From Pseudomonadota bacterium (GTDB lineage Bacteria; Pseudomonadota; Gammaproteobacteria; Xanthomonadales; Xanthomonadaceae), in contig JAEWGI010000065.1 in NCBI GenBank assembly GCA_023388355.1, positions 58,399-122,398 on the forward strand: a stretch of 64,000 bases of DNA, read 5' to 3'. The translations under genes and the position numbers were made by a program. Positions 11,201 to 19,499 of this stretch are shown piece after piece. How positions within the stretch are numbered: position 1 is the stretch's first letter; each line of letters opens with the position of its first letter. The notes beneath the pieces are model-generated. The model made no database searches and was not told the origin of the DNA. It was given only the letters and a program-made list of their open reading frames with translations.

Positions 11201-11786
11201 CGATGCAGCGCTCGGGCAGGTCGCGGTTGCCGCACCGCCCGGCTGGAGCTGCGACCCGCCGCAGGCGGAGGACGCCGGCACGGTCGTGGCCTGCAGCGGC
11301 GAAGCGCTGGCGGCGGACGGCGAGGCGGTGTTCGCGCTCACCGCCACCGCGCCTGCGGCGCTGGAAGGACAGGCGCTGACGCTGGCCGCGGCAGCCACCG
11401 CGCAGACCGTGGACCCGGACACCGGCAACAACCAGGCCAGCGCCGCGGTGCAGGTGGAAGATCCGCTTGCCGGCATCCCGCTGCTGGAGGACGGGCTTCC
11501 GGTGCGCGACCTTGCCGGCGCCGCCGGCGACGCGCTGCTGTACCGCATCGAAGTTCCGCCGGGCGCGCGCAGCCTCCGCGTGCTGTCCTACGGCGGCAGC
11601 GGCGACGCGGACCTGTCGGTGGCGCACGAACGCCTGCCTACCGCGGAGGATGCCGACGGCCGCTCGCGGCGCCCGGGCAACAACGAAACCGTCGCAATCG
11701 TGAACCCCGCACCGGGCACCTGGTTCGTACGCATCGAGGGCGTGCGGGCCTTCGCGCGGGTATCGCTGCGCGCGACGGTCCTCTGA
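8217..11786 (+). CDS. Secreted multidomain endonuclease (ExeM/NucH-like)
   Basis: Predicted secreted DNase of 1189 residues. The ATG at 8217 follows AAGGAG by 6 bases and begins a signal peptide ending near ASAQA (about residue 26). Domains in order: lamin-tail domain (about 27-200, [17 protein letters not shown]), Calx-beta repeat (about 220-333), an OB-fold-like region as in YhcR/ExeM nucleases (about 336-540), an endonuclease/exonuclease/phosphatase domain (about 604-945), a DUF11-like immunoglobulin domain (about 951-1078) and a C-terminal PPC-like domain (about 1085-1189). Catalytic motifs [23 protein letters not shown] and SDHDP are intact. Relatives act on extracellular DNA and biofilm; that role is inferred. 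The much longer open frame from 6063 is only the antisense of upstream genes. Confidence 0.88.
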   Translation: MAVRLVRRLMPALVLFSGLWAASAQAQVVVSQVYGGGGNSGAPYSRDFVELFNRGGEPASLAGLSLQYASATGSGNFGAGSAQIVVLPAVSLEPGRYFLVALASGANGDPLPAPDASGTINMSGSAGKVALVDSTTSLGCNGGSTPCDQAQLALIVDLVGFGGANFFEGSGAAPALNNASAAFRADAGCRDSDDNAADFASAAPTPRNGATVPAPCAGGGTVFAGIGDTAAAEGDAGTSPLFFTISLNQPAGAGGVSVDYATADGGATVADGDYIAASGTATIAEGSTSVTIAVDIVGDTVTEPDETFTVELSNAAGADLADASGLGTILNDDVATVAIAAIQGSGQLSPYDGLTVATTGIVTGRKTNGFFLQTPDGEDDGDPATSEGIFVFTSTTPPEAAAVGNRVLVQGTVDEYVPAADPHQLPLTELVDASVIALSAGHALPAPVTLTVESPNAADGLAQLEHLESMRVVVPSATVVAPTGGNISEAQATATGNGRFAVVVTGTPRPFREPGIPVPDPDPLGSSATDIPRWDFNPELIAVNSTTIGAPAANVASGCLILDGSLTGPLDYTFRRYTIHPEGPLTIDCGSTGLPRPARLPTPDDASFATWNLQRFFDDANDPAIGEPVLTAAAFEHRLAKASLAIRGYLHAPDVVGVVEVESQAVLQRLADRVNADAVAAGDPDPGYVAHLLEGNDVGGIDVGFLLRGGEVAPGTPRVEVLDVVQHGADALLHNPDGSTSLLNDRPPLSLDGIVHFGDGRSWPFTAIVVHQRSLNDVDSDDSGSSGWLTDGQRVRAKRQAQADFLADLVQQLQTADPLRNLLVMGDFNAFEFNDGLVDAMGTVTGLPAPDAQTAVDGDGIDRLQPDLHNLTLLADPSERYSFVFDYQAQTLDHVLVADAVVESAAVAGIELDHARISADFPEVARNDPDTPSRLSDHDPTVLLVRLAALRFADLSLELEALEATVAPGAEAQFSAVVGNAGPDAAAFPGVGFAFDAALGQVAVAAPPGWSCDPPQAEDAGTVVACSGEALAADGEAVFALTATAPAALEGQALTLAAAATAQTVDPDTGNNQASAAVQVEDPLAGIPLLEDGLPVRDLAGAAGDALLYRIEVPPGARSLRVLSYGGSGDADLSVAHERLPTAEDADGRSRRPGNNETVAIVNPAPGTWFVRIEGVRAFARVSLRATVL

Positions 11787-11797
11787 TCGCACGGGCC

Positions 11798-11823
11798 AGC
11801 CGGGCGTGCCGAAACGCCCGGCT
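11798..11823 (+). terminator. Stem-loop after nuclease gene
   Basis: A 9-bp perfect stem (AGCCGGGCG at 11798-11806, CGCCCGGCT at 11815-11823) begins 11 bases after the nuclease stop. No T-run follows, so it is a plausible but weak terminator. Confidence 0.45.
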
Positions 11824-11986
11824 CCTGTTCCCGGGCATGCGGGGCCGCGTACCGCGCAGCCCCGGGAGATCATGAATCGCTCGCATGCGCGCGATCGCAA
11901 GCACACCGCGACCCAAGGTGCATGACGCGGCGCGCAACGGTTCCTTACCCCGGAAACATTATCATTGCCTGTCCGACGACGACCGG

Positions 11987-13069
11987 ATGCGGTCCATGCG
12001 CATAGCCGCGAGTTTCGACATCGAATACCTGCAATACCTCGGCCCGGACGGCGACATGGTCGCCGACATGCCGCCGGCGGCGCCGGACACGGACGAAGTG
12101 CTGTCGCTGTTCCGGCAGATGCTGTTCCTGCGCACCTTCGACGGCAAGGCCGTGGCCCTGCAGCGCACCGGCAAGCTCGGCACCTACGCGCCCTGCCTGG
12201 GCCACGAGGCCACCCAGATCGGCATCGGCGCCAGGATGCGGCCCGAGGACGTGCTGGCGCCGAGCTACCGCGAGTACGGCGCGCAGATCATGCGCGGCGT
12301 GCAGCTGCGCGAGATCCTGCTGTACTGGGGCGGCGACGAGCGCGGCAACGACTACGCCGTGGCCCGCCACGACTTCCCGTGGGCGGTGCCGATCGCCACC
12401 CAGTGCCTGCACGCGGCGGGCGCCGCGCTCGCGTTCAAGCTGCGCGGCGAGCCGCGGGTGGCGGTGACCTGCTGCGGCGACGGCGGCAGTTCCAAGACCG
12501 ACACCTATGCCGCGATCAACGCCGCCGGCGCCTACACCCTGCCCTTCGTCCAGTGCATCATCAACAACGGCTGGGCGATCTCGGTGCCGCGCAGCGCCCA
12601 GACCGGCGCGCCAACGCTGGCGCAGAAGGGCCTGGCCGGCGGCCTGCACTGCCTGCAGGTGGACGGCAACGACCTGTTCGCCGTGCTCGAGGGCATGCGC
12701 CGGGCGATGGAGCGCGCGCGCGGCGGCGAGGGCGGCACCGTGATCGAGTTCCTGACCTACCGCCTGCACGACCACACCACCGCCGACGACGCCCGCCGCT
12801 ACCGCGACGAGGCCGAGGTCAAGGCGGCCTGGGCGCGCGATCCGGTGACCCGCCTGCGCATCTGGCTCACCGCGCAGGGCCTGTGGGACGAGGCGCGGGA
12901 GAAGGACTGGATCGCCGAATGCACGCGCCTGGTGGACGTGGAGATCGACGCCTACCTCGGCACGAAGACCCAGCCGCCCGAATCGATGTTCGACTACCTC
13001 TACGCCGATCCGCCGCCCGACATCCTCGAACAGCGCGCGCAGCTGCTGGCGCTGGAGGGGCGGTCATGA
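11987..13069 (+). CDS. 2-oxoacid dehydrogenase E1 component, alpha subunit
   Basis: Thiamine-diphosphate decarboxylase subunit of a branched-chain/pyruvate-type dehydrogenase complex. The 360 residues include the TPP/Mg motif starting GDGGSSKTDTYAA and ending IINN (about residues 163-192), and the phosphorylation-loop-like region YRLHDHTTADDARRYR. The ATG at 11987 was chosen because earlier codons give a basic tail unlike the family; an ATG three codons later (11996) is an alternative. The E1beta start overlaps its stop by 4 bases (ATGA), showing translational coupling. The spacing of E1alpha, E1beta and E2 resembles bkd-type clusters, but the substrate cannot be fixed from sequence. Confidence 0.9.
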   Translation: MRSMRIAASFDIEYLQYLGPDGDMVADMPPAAPDTDEVLSLFRQMLFLRTFDGKAVALQRTGKLGTYAPCLGHEATQIGIGARMRPEDVLAPSYREYGAQIMRGVQLREILLYWGGDERGNDYAVARHDFPWAVPIATQCLHAAGAALAFKLRGEPRVAVTCCGDGGSSKTDTYAAINAAGAYTLPFVQCIINNGWAISVPRSAQTGAPTLAQKGLAGGLHCLQVDGNDLFAVLEGMRRAMERARGGEGGTVIEFLTYRLHDHTTADDARRYRDEAEVKAAWARDPVTRLRIWLTAQGLWDEAREKDWIAECTRLVDVEIDAYLGTKTQPPESMFDYLYADPPPDILEQRAQLLALEGRS

Positions 13070-14100
13070 AGGCGATCGCGAACCAGGATGCGTCGGCGGG
13101 CGCCGGTGCGCCCGCCGCAAAGGCGATCACCCTGATCGAGGCGGTCACCCAGGCGCTGGCCTGGGAAATGCGCCACGACGAATCGGTGGTGGTGCTGGGC
13201 GAGGACGTGGGCGTGAACGGCGGCGTGTTCCGCGCCACGGCCGGCCTGCAGCAGGAATTCGGCGCGATGCGGGTGCTCGACACGCCGCTGGACGAGACCA
13301 CCATCGCCGGCCTGACCGTCGGCATGGCGGCGATGGGCATGAAGCCGGTGGCCGAAGCGCAGTTCGACGGCTTCATCTACCCGATGCTCGACCACATCAT
13401 CTGCCACGCGGTGCGCCTGCGTCACCGCACCCGCGGGCGCCTGACCTGCCCGATGGTGCTGCGCGTGCCCTGGGGCGGCGGCATCCGCGCGCCCGAGCAC
13501 CACAGCGAGGCCAACGAGGCGATGTTCACCAACGTGCCGGGCCTGCGCGTGGTGCTGCCCTCCTCGCCGGCGCGCGCCTACGGCCTGCTGCTGGCGGCGA
13601 TCCGCGAGCCCGACCCGGTGATCTACTACGAGCCCAAGCGCATCTACCGCCAGTACAAGGAGCTCGTGCCCGACGACGGCGAGGCGCTGCCGCTGGACGT
13701 GTGCTACGTGCTGCGCGACGGCAGCGACGTCACCCTGGTCACCTGGGGCGCGCAGGTCAAGGAAGCGCTGGAGGCGGCCGAGCAGCTCGAAGCGGAAGGC
13801 ATCAGCGCCGAGGTGATCGACGTGGCCACGCTCAAGCCCCTGGACTTCGCCACCATCGCCGAATCGGTGGCGAAGACAGGCCGCTGCGTCATCCTGCACG
13901 AGGCCCCGCGCACCGCCGGCTTCGGCGCCGAGATCGCCGCGCGCCTGGCCGAGGAATCGATGTACGACCTGCTCGCCCCGGTCGAACGCGTCACCGGCTA
14001 CGACACCCACATGCCGCTGTTCCGGCTGGAGATGAAGTACATGCCGGGCGTGGCGCGCGTCGTGGACGCAGCGAAGCGGACGCTGGCGGCGAGCCGCTGA
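13066..14100 (+). CDS. 2-oxoacid dehydrogenase E1 component, beta subunit
   Basis: Partner of the preceding alpha subunit; the two form the E1 heterotetramer that decarboxylates the 2-oxoacid and acylates E2. It is 344 residues with the transketolase pyrimidine-binding domain first (VVVLGEDVGVNGGVF, LDETTIAGLTVGMA) and the C-terminal transketolase domain after about residue 205 (DVTLVTWGAQVKEALEAAE, VILHEAPRTAGFGAEIAA). It starts inside the E1alpha stop (ATGA overlap). The N-terminal 20 residues are an alanine/glycine-rich extension. Confidence 0.92.
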   Translation: MKAIANQDASAGAGAPAAKAITLIEAVTQALAWEMRHDESVVVLGEDVGVNGGVFRATAGLQQEFGAMRVLDTPLDETTIAGLTVGMAAMGMKPVAEAQFDGFIYPMLDHIICHAVRLRHRTRGRLTCPMVLRVPWGGGIRAPEHHSEANEAMFTNVPGLRVVLPSSPARAYGLLLAAIREPDPVIYYEPKRIYRQYKELVPDDGEALPLDVCYVLRDGSDVTLVTWGAQVKEALEAAEQLEAEGISAEVIDVATLKPLDFATIAESVAKTGRCVILHEAPRTAGFGAEIAARLAEESMYDLLAPVERVTGYDTHMPLFRLEMKYMPGVARVVDAAKRTLAASR

Positions 14101-14109
14101 GACAAGCGC

Positions 14110-14182
14110 CGGTTGGCGGTTGATGGCGGGTGGAATCGCGCCGTCGCTGCATCAGCTGCCGCCAACCGCCAACCGCCAACCG
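14110..14182. repeat. REP-like inverted repeat with GCCAACC heptamers
   Basis: In the 106-bp gap between E1beta and E2, CGGTTGGCGGTTGATGGCGG (14110-14129) can pair imperfectly with a downstream run made of three tandem GCCAACC heptamers (14161-14181). This is the form of dispersed palindromic repeats in Xanthomonadaceae. In an operon leader it could stabilise upstream mRNA or tune E2 expression. Confidence 0.6.
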
Positions 14183-14206
14183 AAACCCTGATCCCGAAGA
14201 TCCCCC

Positions 14207-15691
14207 ATGGCCACCACCAACACCTTCCATCTCCCGGACCTCGGCGAAGGCCTTCCCGACGCGACCATCGTCGAGTGGCACGTCAAGGTCGGCGACACCA
14301 TCGCGCTGGACGACAACCTGGTGTCGATGGAAACGGCCAAGGCCGTGGTCGACGTGCCCTCCCCGGTGTCGGGCAAGGTGCTGAGGCTGGGCGGCGCGGC
14401 GGGCGACGTGATCGACACCGGCGCGGTGCTGGCCGAGTTCGAGATCGATTCCTCGCAGCCACAGCGCGCCGAAGGCCAGGACACCGGCCACCACCACGGC
14501 ACCCGACCCGCGGCCAAGGGCGTGGGCGCGCCGGATCCGGCGCCGGACGACCGCGTGGTCGCTTCCACCGAGGGCGGCGCGATCGAGCGCGGCGATGGCA
14601 CGCCGCCGGAAGACCAGTCCGCGCCGGGCGGCGAGCGCGCCGACAGCGGCACCGTGGTCGGCGCGATGCAGGCCACGGACGCGGTGCATGCGGAGGCCGC
14701 GATCAGCGTTGGCGGGGTGAAGGCGATGCCGGCGGTGCGCGCATTGGCGCGCAAGCTCAAGGTCGACCTGTCGCGCGTGCGCGGCAGCGGCGCCGATGGG
14801 GTGGTGACGATGGCCGACGTGAAGCGGGCGGCGGCGGACGGCTCCGCTGCGGCCGCGGGCCCCCACCCCGGCCCTCCCCCGCAAGCGGGGGAGGGAGCAC
14901 AGCAGCGCGGCGCCCGTGTATCTCCCCCTCCCCCGCCTGCGGGGGAGGGCCGGGGTGGGGGCAAGGCTGTCCCCGCGCGCGCGCCGGACCAGCGCACGCC
15001 CCTCTCCGCCTCCGGCAAACCCATGCGCACGCGGCCGCCGGGCGACGGCGCCAGCGGCCAGCCCGAGCAGCTCAGGGGCGTGCGCCGCAACATGGCGCGG
15101 GTCATGGCCGACGCACACGCGAAGGTCGTGCCCACCACCCTGGTCGACGACGCCGACATCCAGGACTGGGCGCCCGGCAACGACATGACCGCGCGCCTGG
15201 TCCGCGCGATCTGCACCGCCGCCCGCGACGTACCCGCGCTCAACGCCTGGTTCGACGGCGACACCCTGACCCGCACCCTGCATCCGCACGTCGACCTCGG
15301 CATCGCGGTCGACACCGCCGACGGCCTGTTCGTACCGGCGCTGCGCAACGCCGACCTGCTCGACGCGCGCGGCGTGCGCGCCGCGGTCGACCGGCTGCGC
15401 GCGCAGGTGGAGGACCGCAGCATCCCGGCCTCGGAGCTGAGCGGCCACACCATCTCGCTGTCGAACTTCGGCATGTTCGCCGGCCGCTACGCCACGCCCG
15501 TGGTGGTGCCGCCGACCGTGGCGATCGTCGCCGCAGGACGCGGCCGCCACCAGATCATGCCGGTGGTCGGCGGCTTCGAATCGCGCCGGGTGGTGCCGAT
15601 GTCGCTGACCTTCGACCATCGCGCCTGCACCGGCGGCGAGGCCGCGCGCTTCCTCAGGGCGCTGCTGGACGATCTCGCCCTGCCCGACTGA
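14207..15691 (+). CDS. Dihydrolipoamide acyltransferase (E2) of 2-oxoacid dehydrogenase complex
   Basis: Core enzyme that accepts the acyl group on lipoate and passes it to CoA. Of 494 residues, 1-80 are a lipoyl domain with the lipoylated lysine at about 45 (SMETAKAVVD). A linker follows, then a peripheral-subunit-binding domain at about 171-207 (MPAVRALARKLKVDLSRVRG) and a catalytic domain at about 288-494. The active-site histidine is in FDHRACTGGEAARF (about 471); where classical E2 has HRxxD/N-G, this has threonine. A 100-bp palindromic repeat is embedded in frame (about residues 219-252), adding a Pro/Gly-rich linker segment. No E3 gene follows, so lipoamide dehydrogenase must come from elsewhere. 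Confidence 0.92.
   Translation: MATTNTFHLPDLGEGLPDATIVEWHVKVGDTIALDDNLVSMETAKAVVDVPSPVSGKVLRLGGAAGDVIDTGAVLAEFEIDSSQPQRAEGQDTGHHHGTRPAAKGVGAPDPAPDDRVVASTEGGAIERGDGTPPEDQSAPGGERADSGTVVGAMQATDAVHAEAAISVGGVKAMPAVRALARKLKVDLSRVRGSGADGVVTMADVKRAAADGSAAAAGPHPGPPPQAGEGAQQRGARVSPPPPPAGEGRGGGKAVPARAPDQRTPLSASGKPMRTRPPGDGASGQPEQLRGVRRNMARVMADAHAKVVPTTLVDDADIQDWAPGNDMTARLVRAICTAARDVPALNAWFDGDTLTRTLHPHVDLGIAVDTADGLFVPALRNADLLDARGVRAAVDRLRAQVEDRSIPASELSGHTISLSNFGMFAGRYATPVVVPPTVAIVAAGRGRHQIMPVVGGFESRRVVPMSLTFDHRACTGGEAARFLRALLDDLALPD
14861..14960. repeat. Paired palindromic repeat inserted in the E2 coding sequence
   Basis: Two perfectly complementary 22-bp arms (14861-14882 and 14939-14960) flank a 56-bp centre that has its own shorter inverted arms (GCGGGGGAGGGAG at 14885-14897). 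This is the layout of a REP doublet (BIME-like). It is translated as a Pro/Gly/Gln-rich stretch between the subunit-binding and catalytic domains and keeps the frame open. Confidence 0.8.
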
Positions 15692-15721
15692 CCGTTCCGC
15701 GACTCCCCGCGAGGCTCCGCA

Positions 15722-16030
15722 ATGCCCCACCGCAGTCGCCTTGCCGGCTTCATGATCGACTGCGGCCGCGGCCGCTACGCCGTGCTCGACGGCGGACCGG
15801 GCGGCCTGCACGTGGAAGTGCAGAAGGTCGACCACGCCTCGCGCGTGCACCTGGACATCGAGGCTGACGACGTCGAGGCCGAAGCGGCCCGGCTCGAGGC
15901 GCTCGGCGCGCGCCGGATCGAGTGCGTGCGCGACCGCTGGTGGGTGATGCAGGCGCCGATCGGGCACCGCTTCTGCGTGGTGCCGCTGCGTGATCCCGAC
16001 CGCCGCGCTCCGCCGTCCACCTGGGAATAG
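15722..16030 (+). CDS. VOC/glyoxalase-like protein, internally shortened
   Basis: Small 102-residue protein of the vicinal-oxygen-chelate superfamily. From about residue 28 it aligns closely with the next gene (SRVHLDIEADDVEAEAARLE against SRVHLDIETDDVEAEVMRLE; GHRFCVV in both). It lacks about 25 residues that in the neighbour hold the first helix and the segment HVEFWSRALGK. The two therefore look like a tandem duplication with a later in-frame deletion. Function unknown; the deletion may abolish a complete VOC half-fold. It lies 30 bp after the E2 stop. Confidence 0.7.
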   Translation: MPHRSRLAGFMIDCGRGRYAVLDGGPGGLHVEVQKVDHASRVHLDIEADDVEAEAARLEALGARRIECVRDRWWVMQAPIGHRFCVVPLRDPDRRAPPSTWE

Positions 16031-16066
16031 CCGCTCACCCCCTCCCCCGCCGCAAGAGGCATCGCC

Positions 16067-16450
16067 ATGACCCACCACAGCCGGCTGAGCAGCTTCGTGC
16101 TCGATTGCGAGACCGACGACCTCGCCCCCCATGTCGAGTTCTGGAGCCGCGCCCTGGGCAAGCGCGTCGACGCGCTCGACGAGGACGGCGACGGCAAGTA
16201 CGCGCGCCTGGAGACCGCCGACGACGAGCCGGTCCTGCTGCTGCAGAAGGTGACACACCCCTCGCGCGTCCACCTCGACATCGAGACCGACGACGTGGAG
16301 GCCGAAGTCATGCGCCTGGAGGAACTCGGCGCGCGCAGGGTGCGGCAGGTGCACACCTGGGTGGTGATGGAAGCGCCCAGCGGCCATCGTTTCTGCGTGG
16401 TGCGCCAGCAGCGCGAACCGTTCGGCCCGCACCTCAACCGCTGGGACTGA
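16067..16450 (+). CDS. VOC family protein (glyoxalase/bleomycin-resistance fold)
   Basis: 127-residue single VOC domain: SSFVLDCETDDLAPHVEFWS at the N-terminus, central VHLDIETDDVEAEVMRLEEL, and GHRFCVVRQQREPF near the end. Such proteins include glyoxalase-like enzymes and drug-binding proteins; no specific substrate can be named. It is the intact copy next to the shortened paralogue at 15722. It converges with the M28 peptidase gene 14 bp away. Confidence 0.8.
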   Translation: MTHHSRLSSFVLDCETDDLAPHVEFWSRALGKRVDALDEDGDGKYARLETADDEPVLLLQKVTHPSRVHLDIETDDVEAEVMRLEELGARRVRQVHTWVVMEAPSGHRFCVVRQQREPFGPHLNRWD

Positions 16451-16463
16451 GCGCGCGCGGGCG

Positions 16464-18128
16464 TCAGTCGTTCGCCGCGGCGGCGCGCGCGGCATCGCTG
16501 CGTGCGCGCACGGCCTTGAACTCCGAGCCTTCCAGCCAGCCGGGCCAGTCGCCGCCGTCGGCGATGCCGCGGCCCAGCGCGTAGAGCAGGTTCACGTCCT
16601 GCACCTGCCCGCTCACGTCCCAGTCCGGCGACCAGTCGTCGCAGGGCCGGTGGTAGCAGTCGGCGAAGTAGCGCTCGCGCAGCGCCTGGCCGCTGGCCAC
16701 GCCGCCGTCGACGCGGTCGAGCCCGGCGCCGACGGTGATCGCCGGCACGCCCGCGCGCGCGAACGCGAAATGGTCGGCGCGGTAGAAGTATCCCGCCTCC
16801 AGGTTGGGATCGGGCGAGTAGGCACGGCCGGCGGCCTCGGCGACGCGCCGCAGGTCCCCTTCCAGCGATACGCGGCCGTTGCCCCAGGAGGCGATGTCGC
16901 GGGTCGGCCCGTCCGGGCTGAGCATCTCGATGTTGATCACCGCGGCCGTGGTTTCCAGCGGCGCCAGCGGATTGGCCGCGTAGTAGCTCGCGCCCTGCAG
17001 GCCCTTTTCCTCGGCGGTCAGGGCCATGAACAGCAGGCTGCGCGCCGGGCGCGGCGCCTGCGCGAACATCCGCGCCAGCTCCAGCACGGCCGCCACGCCG
17101 GTGGCGTTGTCGACCGCGCCGTGGCGGATCGGGTCGCCGCCGGCATCGGGCTCGCCGACGCCGTAGGCGTCCCAGTGCGCCGAGTAGATCACGGTCTCGC
17201 CGGGGCGCGACGCCCCCTCGATCCGGCCGATCACGTTGTGCGTGACCACTTCGTCGCGCACCACGTCGAACGCGGCCGAAAGCGTCGCGTCGCCCAGCGC
17301 CACCGGGGCGAACGCCGTGGTCTGCGCCCTGGCCTTCTCGCGCTCGAAGTCCAGCCCGGCCTGCGCGAACAGCGACACCGCCAGGTCGCGATGCATCCAG
17401 CCGCGCAGCAGCGTGTGGTGGCTGGCCGCATCCGCGCGCGGGATGTCGAACAGCGGCGACAGGCCCGAGCTGCGCACGGTGTCCCAGCCGTAGGCCGCCG
17501 GCGCCGTCTCGTGCACGATCAGCGCGCCCAGCGCGCCGCGCCGCGCGAGTTCCTCGTACTTGTAGGTCCAGCGGCCGTGGTAGGTGACGGCGCGGCCGTC
17601 GAACGCGCCGGGTTCGGCGGTCTCGAAATCAGGATCGTTGACCAGCACCACCGCCACCTTGCCGGCCAGGTCCACGCCCTTGTAATCGTCCCAGCCGCGC
17701 TCCGGCGCCGCGATGCCGTAGCCGACGAACACCAGCGGCGCATCGCGCACCTCGACGCGCTCGACCGGACTGAGCGTCTGCAGGGTGACGTCCTCGCCGT
17801 TGGCCAGCGCGCGCGCCTGCCCGTCAACGCGCAGCGACGCCTGCACCGGGCCGTCCACGCGTGCGCGCAGCAGCGGCACGGCCTGGGTCCAGCCACCATC
17901 CTCGCCGCCTGGCTGAACGCCGGCCTTGCGGAACCCGTCGACGATGTAGGCGATGGTCTTCTCCTCGCCGGCGGTGGCCGGCGCCCGGCCTTCGAACCCG
18001 TCCGAGGCCAGCACCTGGACGTGGCGCATCAGGGCCTCGCCGCGGGCTCCAGCGTCGTCGGTTGCGGCGGCGCCAGCCGCCAGCGGGAGCAGGCAGGCCA
18101 GCAGGCCGCACAGGCGATGGTGCTTCAT
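16464..18128 (-). CDS. Secreted M28 family metallopeptidase with PA domain
   Basis: Predicted exported zinc aminopeptidase of 554 residues. The ATG at 18128 has GAGGAG 4 bases before it and starts a signal peptide (hydrophobic LCGLLACLLPLAAGAAA). Residues about 30-270 contain a protease-associated insert (LVFVGYGIAAPERGWDDYKG). The M28 catalytic domain follows with zinc/catalytic residues in YSAHWDAYG, HGAVDNATG, LTAEEKGLQG and CYHRPCDDW. Relatives trim peptides in the periplasm or medium. The MBL hydrolase gene starts upstream on the same strand with a 26-bp gap, suggesting co-transcription. Confidence 0.9.
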   Translation of the reverse strand: MKHHRLCGLLACLLPLAAGAAATDDAGARGEALMRHVQVLASDGFEGRAPATAGEEKTIAYIVDGFRKAGVQPGGEDGGWTQAVPLLRARVDGPVQASLRVDGQARALANGEDVTLQTLSPVERVEVRDAPLVFVGYGIAAPERGWDDYKGVDLAGKVAVVLVNDPDFETAEPGAFDGRAVTYHGRWTYKYEELARRGALGALIVHETAPAAYGWDTVRSSGLSPLFDIPRADAASHHTLLRGWMHRDLAVSLFAQAGLDFEREKARAQTTAFAPVALGDATLSAAFDVVRDEVVTHNVIGRIEGASRPGETVIYSAHWDAYGVGEPDAGGDPIRHGAVDNATGVAAVLELARMFAQAPRPARSLLFMALTAEEKGLQGASYYAANPLAPLETTAAVINIEMLSPDGPTRDIASWGNGRVSLEGDLRRVAEAAGRAYSPDPNLEAGYFYRADHFAFARAGVPAITVGAGLDRVDGGVASGQALRERYFADCYHRPCDDWSPDWDVSGQVQDVNLLYALGRGIADGGDWPGWLEGSEFKAVRARSDAARAAAAND

Positions 18129-18154
18129 GACGCTCCTCGGGGCAGTGTCGGACC

Positions 18155-19102
18155 TCATGGCTGGCGGGACCTGGCGATGCGGTCCAGCCACACGCCCAGG
18201 CCCTGGGCGTTGATCTCGATATCGCCGCCCAGCACCTCGGCGACCGCGCGCGCCGGTTCGGCCACCCCGTGATCGGCCGCGGCCTCCACGTACAGCATGG
18301 TCAGTCCGTCGACGATGCGCGCATGGCGGTCCTGCGCGTCCTCGACCCCGAGCGCGATCGCGACCATGGCGTCGATCCGGGCGATGAGGTCGTCGGCCAT
18401 CCGCGCGCAGGCGGTAACCGTTCCATAGTGGGCGATGCGGATCGCCGCCGGCTGCGCCGCGGCCAGACGCCGGATCGACTCCTGCATCTGCACCGGATCG
18501 AACTGCACCGGCGAGGTGGTGGGCACCGCGAGCGGGCCGCGCACGGTGTCGAGCTCGCGGTACGATAGCCCGAACGCGTCGCCGGCGATCCAGCCGCGCG
18601 TGGCCTGGTCCCAGACGCTGTAGTGGTGCAGCGCGTGCCCGGGCGTGTCGCTGCAGCGCAGCGGGCGGCCGCGCAGTTCGACCACGTGCCCGTCTTCCGA
18701 TTCGACCACCCGCGCCGGGTCCACCGGCAGCATGCCGGCGTGGTCGCGCTCGAACATCGCATCGCCATAGACCTGGCGCGCGCCCGCCATCAGCCGCGTC
18801 GGGTCGATCATGTGCGGCGCGCCGCGCGGATGCACCACCAGGCGCGCGTTGGGCAGCTCGCGCATCAGCGGCCCGGCGCCGCCGGCGTGGTCGAGGTGGA
18901 CGTGGGTGACCAGCAGCCAGTCGATCGCGTCGCGGGCCACGCCGGCGGCATCGATCGCCGTCAGCACGCGCCCCGCGGTGCCGGCGGTGCCGCAGTCCAC
19001 CAGCGCCGCGCGGCCGTCGATGCCGTGCACCAGCCAGGCCGCGCACAGCCGCGGGCGCAGGTACCCGGTGTCGATCAGCGTGATGCCTTCGTCCTGCGTC
19101 AT
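18155..19102 (-). CDS. MBL-fold metallo-hydrolase
   Basis: 315-residue metallo-beta-lactamase-fold hydrolase. The binuclear metal motif is THVHLDHAGG (HxHxDH), with further ligands in CSDTPGHALHHY, AGDAFGLSYR and RIAHYG. The domain order and TGYLRPRLCAAWLV start resemble glyoxalase-II-like hydrolases of unknown substrate. The ATG at 19102 was chosen; the frame is open upstream, but that reading is antisense-like. No signal peptide, so cytoplasmic. Confidence 0.85.
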   Translation of the reverse strand: MTQDEGITLIDTGYLRPRLCAAWLVHGIDGRAALVDCGTAGTAGRVLTAIDAAGVARDAIDWLLVTHVHLDHAGGAGPLMRELPNARLVVHPRGAPHMIDPTRLMAGARQVYGDAMFERDHAGMLPVDPARVVESEDGHVVELRGRPLRCSDTPGHALHHYSVWDQATRGWIAGDAFGLSYRELDTVRGPLAVPTTSPVQFDPVQMQESIRRLAAAQPAAIRIAHYGTVTACARMADDLIARIDAMVAIALGVEDAQDRHARIVDGLTMLYVEAAADHGVAEPARAVAEVLGGDIEINAQGLGVWLDRIARSRQP

Positions 19103-19187
19103 CGCCTGCTCCCGCGCTGCGTCGCCCGGGGCAGTGTACCGAAGCGGCGCAGGGTCGACCGGCGCCGTGCCTGAAACGCGACGCCGG

Positions 19188-19499
19188 TCAGCGGCGATTG
19201 CGCAACACCAGCGCGCGCAGCGCGAAGGCGAGCCCCAGCGCGAGCAGGAACACGCCGTAGCCGATCGCGGTGGCCAGGATCTGCGGCCACAGCCGCCCGT
19301 AGCCGGGGTCGGCATTGGAGATCGACCAGTACACGCTCCACAGGAACGCGCCCACCGACAGCGCCAGGGTGGACAGGTCGTAGAGCACCCGCACCGGCCC
19401 ACGCGGCTGGCGCGGGAACAGCCAGTACAGCGTGGCCAGGATGCCGAACCAGGGCAGGAACAGGATCAGGGTCAGGTTGAGTTCGACCAGCGGGTTCAC
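19188..19499 (-). CDS. Small membrane protein of unknown function
   Basis: 103 residues with three hydrophobic segments (about 8-26, 40-58, 72-95) and a basic C-terminus (LVLRNRR), so probably an inner-membrane protein. Its ATG overlaps the trpS stop by 4 bases, indicating translational coupling to trpS. I do not recognise a family. The coupling suggests it is real and co-expressed, but says nothing about function. Confidence 0.7.
   Translation of the reverse strand: MNPLVELNLTLILFLPWFGILATLYWLFPRQPRGPVRVLYDLSTLALSVGAFLWSVYWSISNADPGYGRLWPQILATAIGYGVFLLALGLAFALRALVLRNRR

Noticed and set aside
9396..11906. 836-codon minus-strand frame
   Set aside because: Antisense to the secreted nuclease; Arg/Val/His-rich shadow.
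13991..16495. 834-codon minus-strand frame
   Set aside because: Antisense to E2 and the VOC genes; no motifs.
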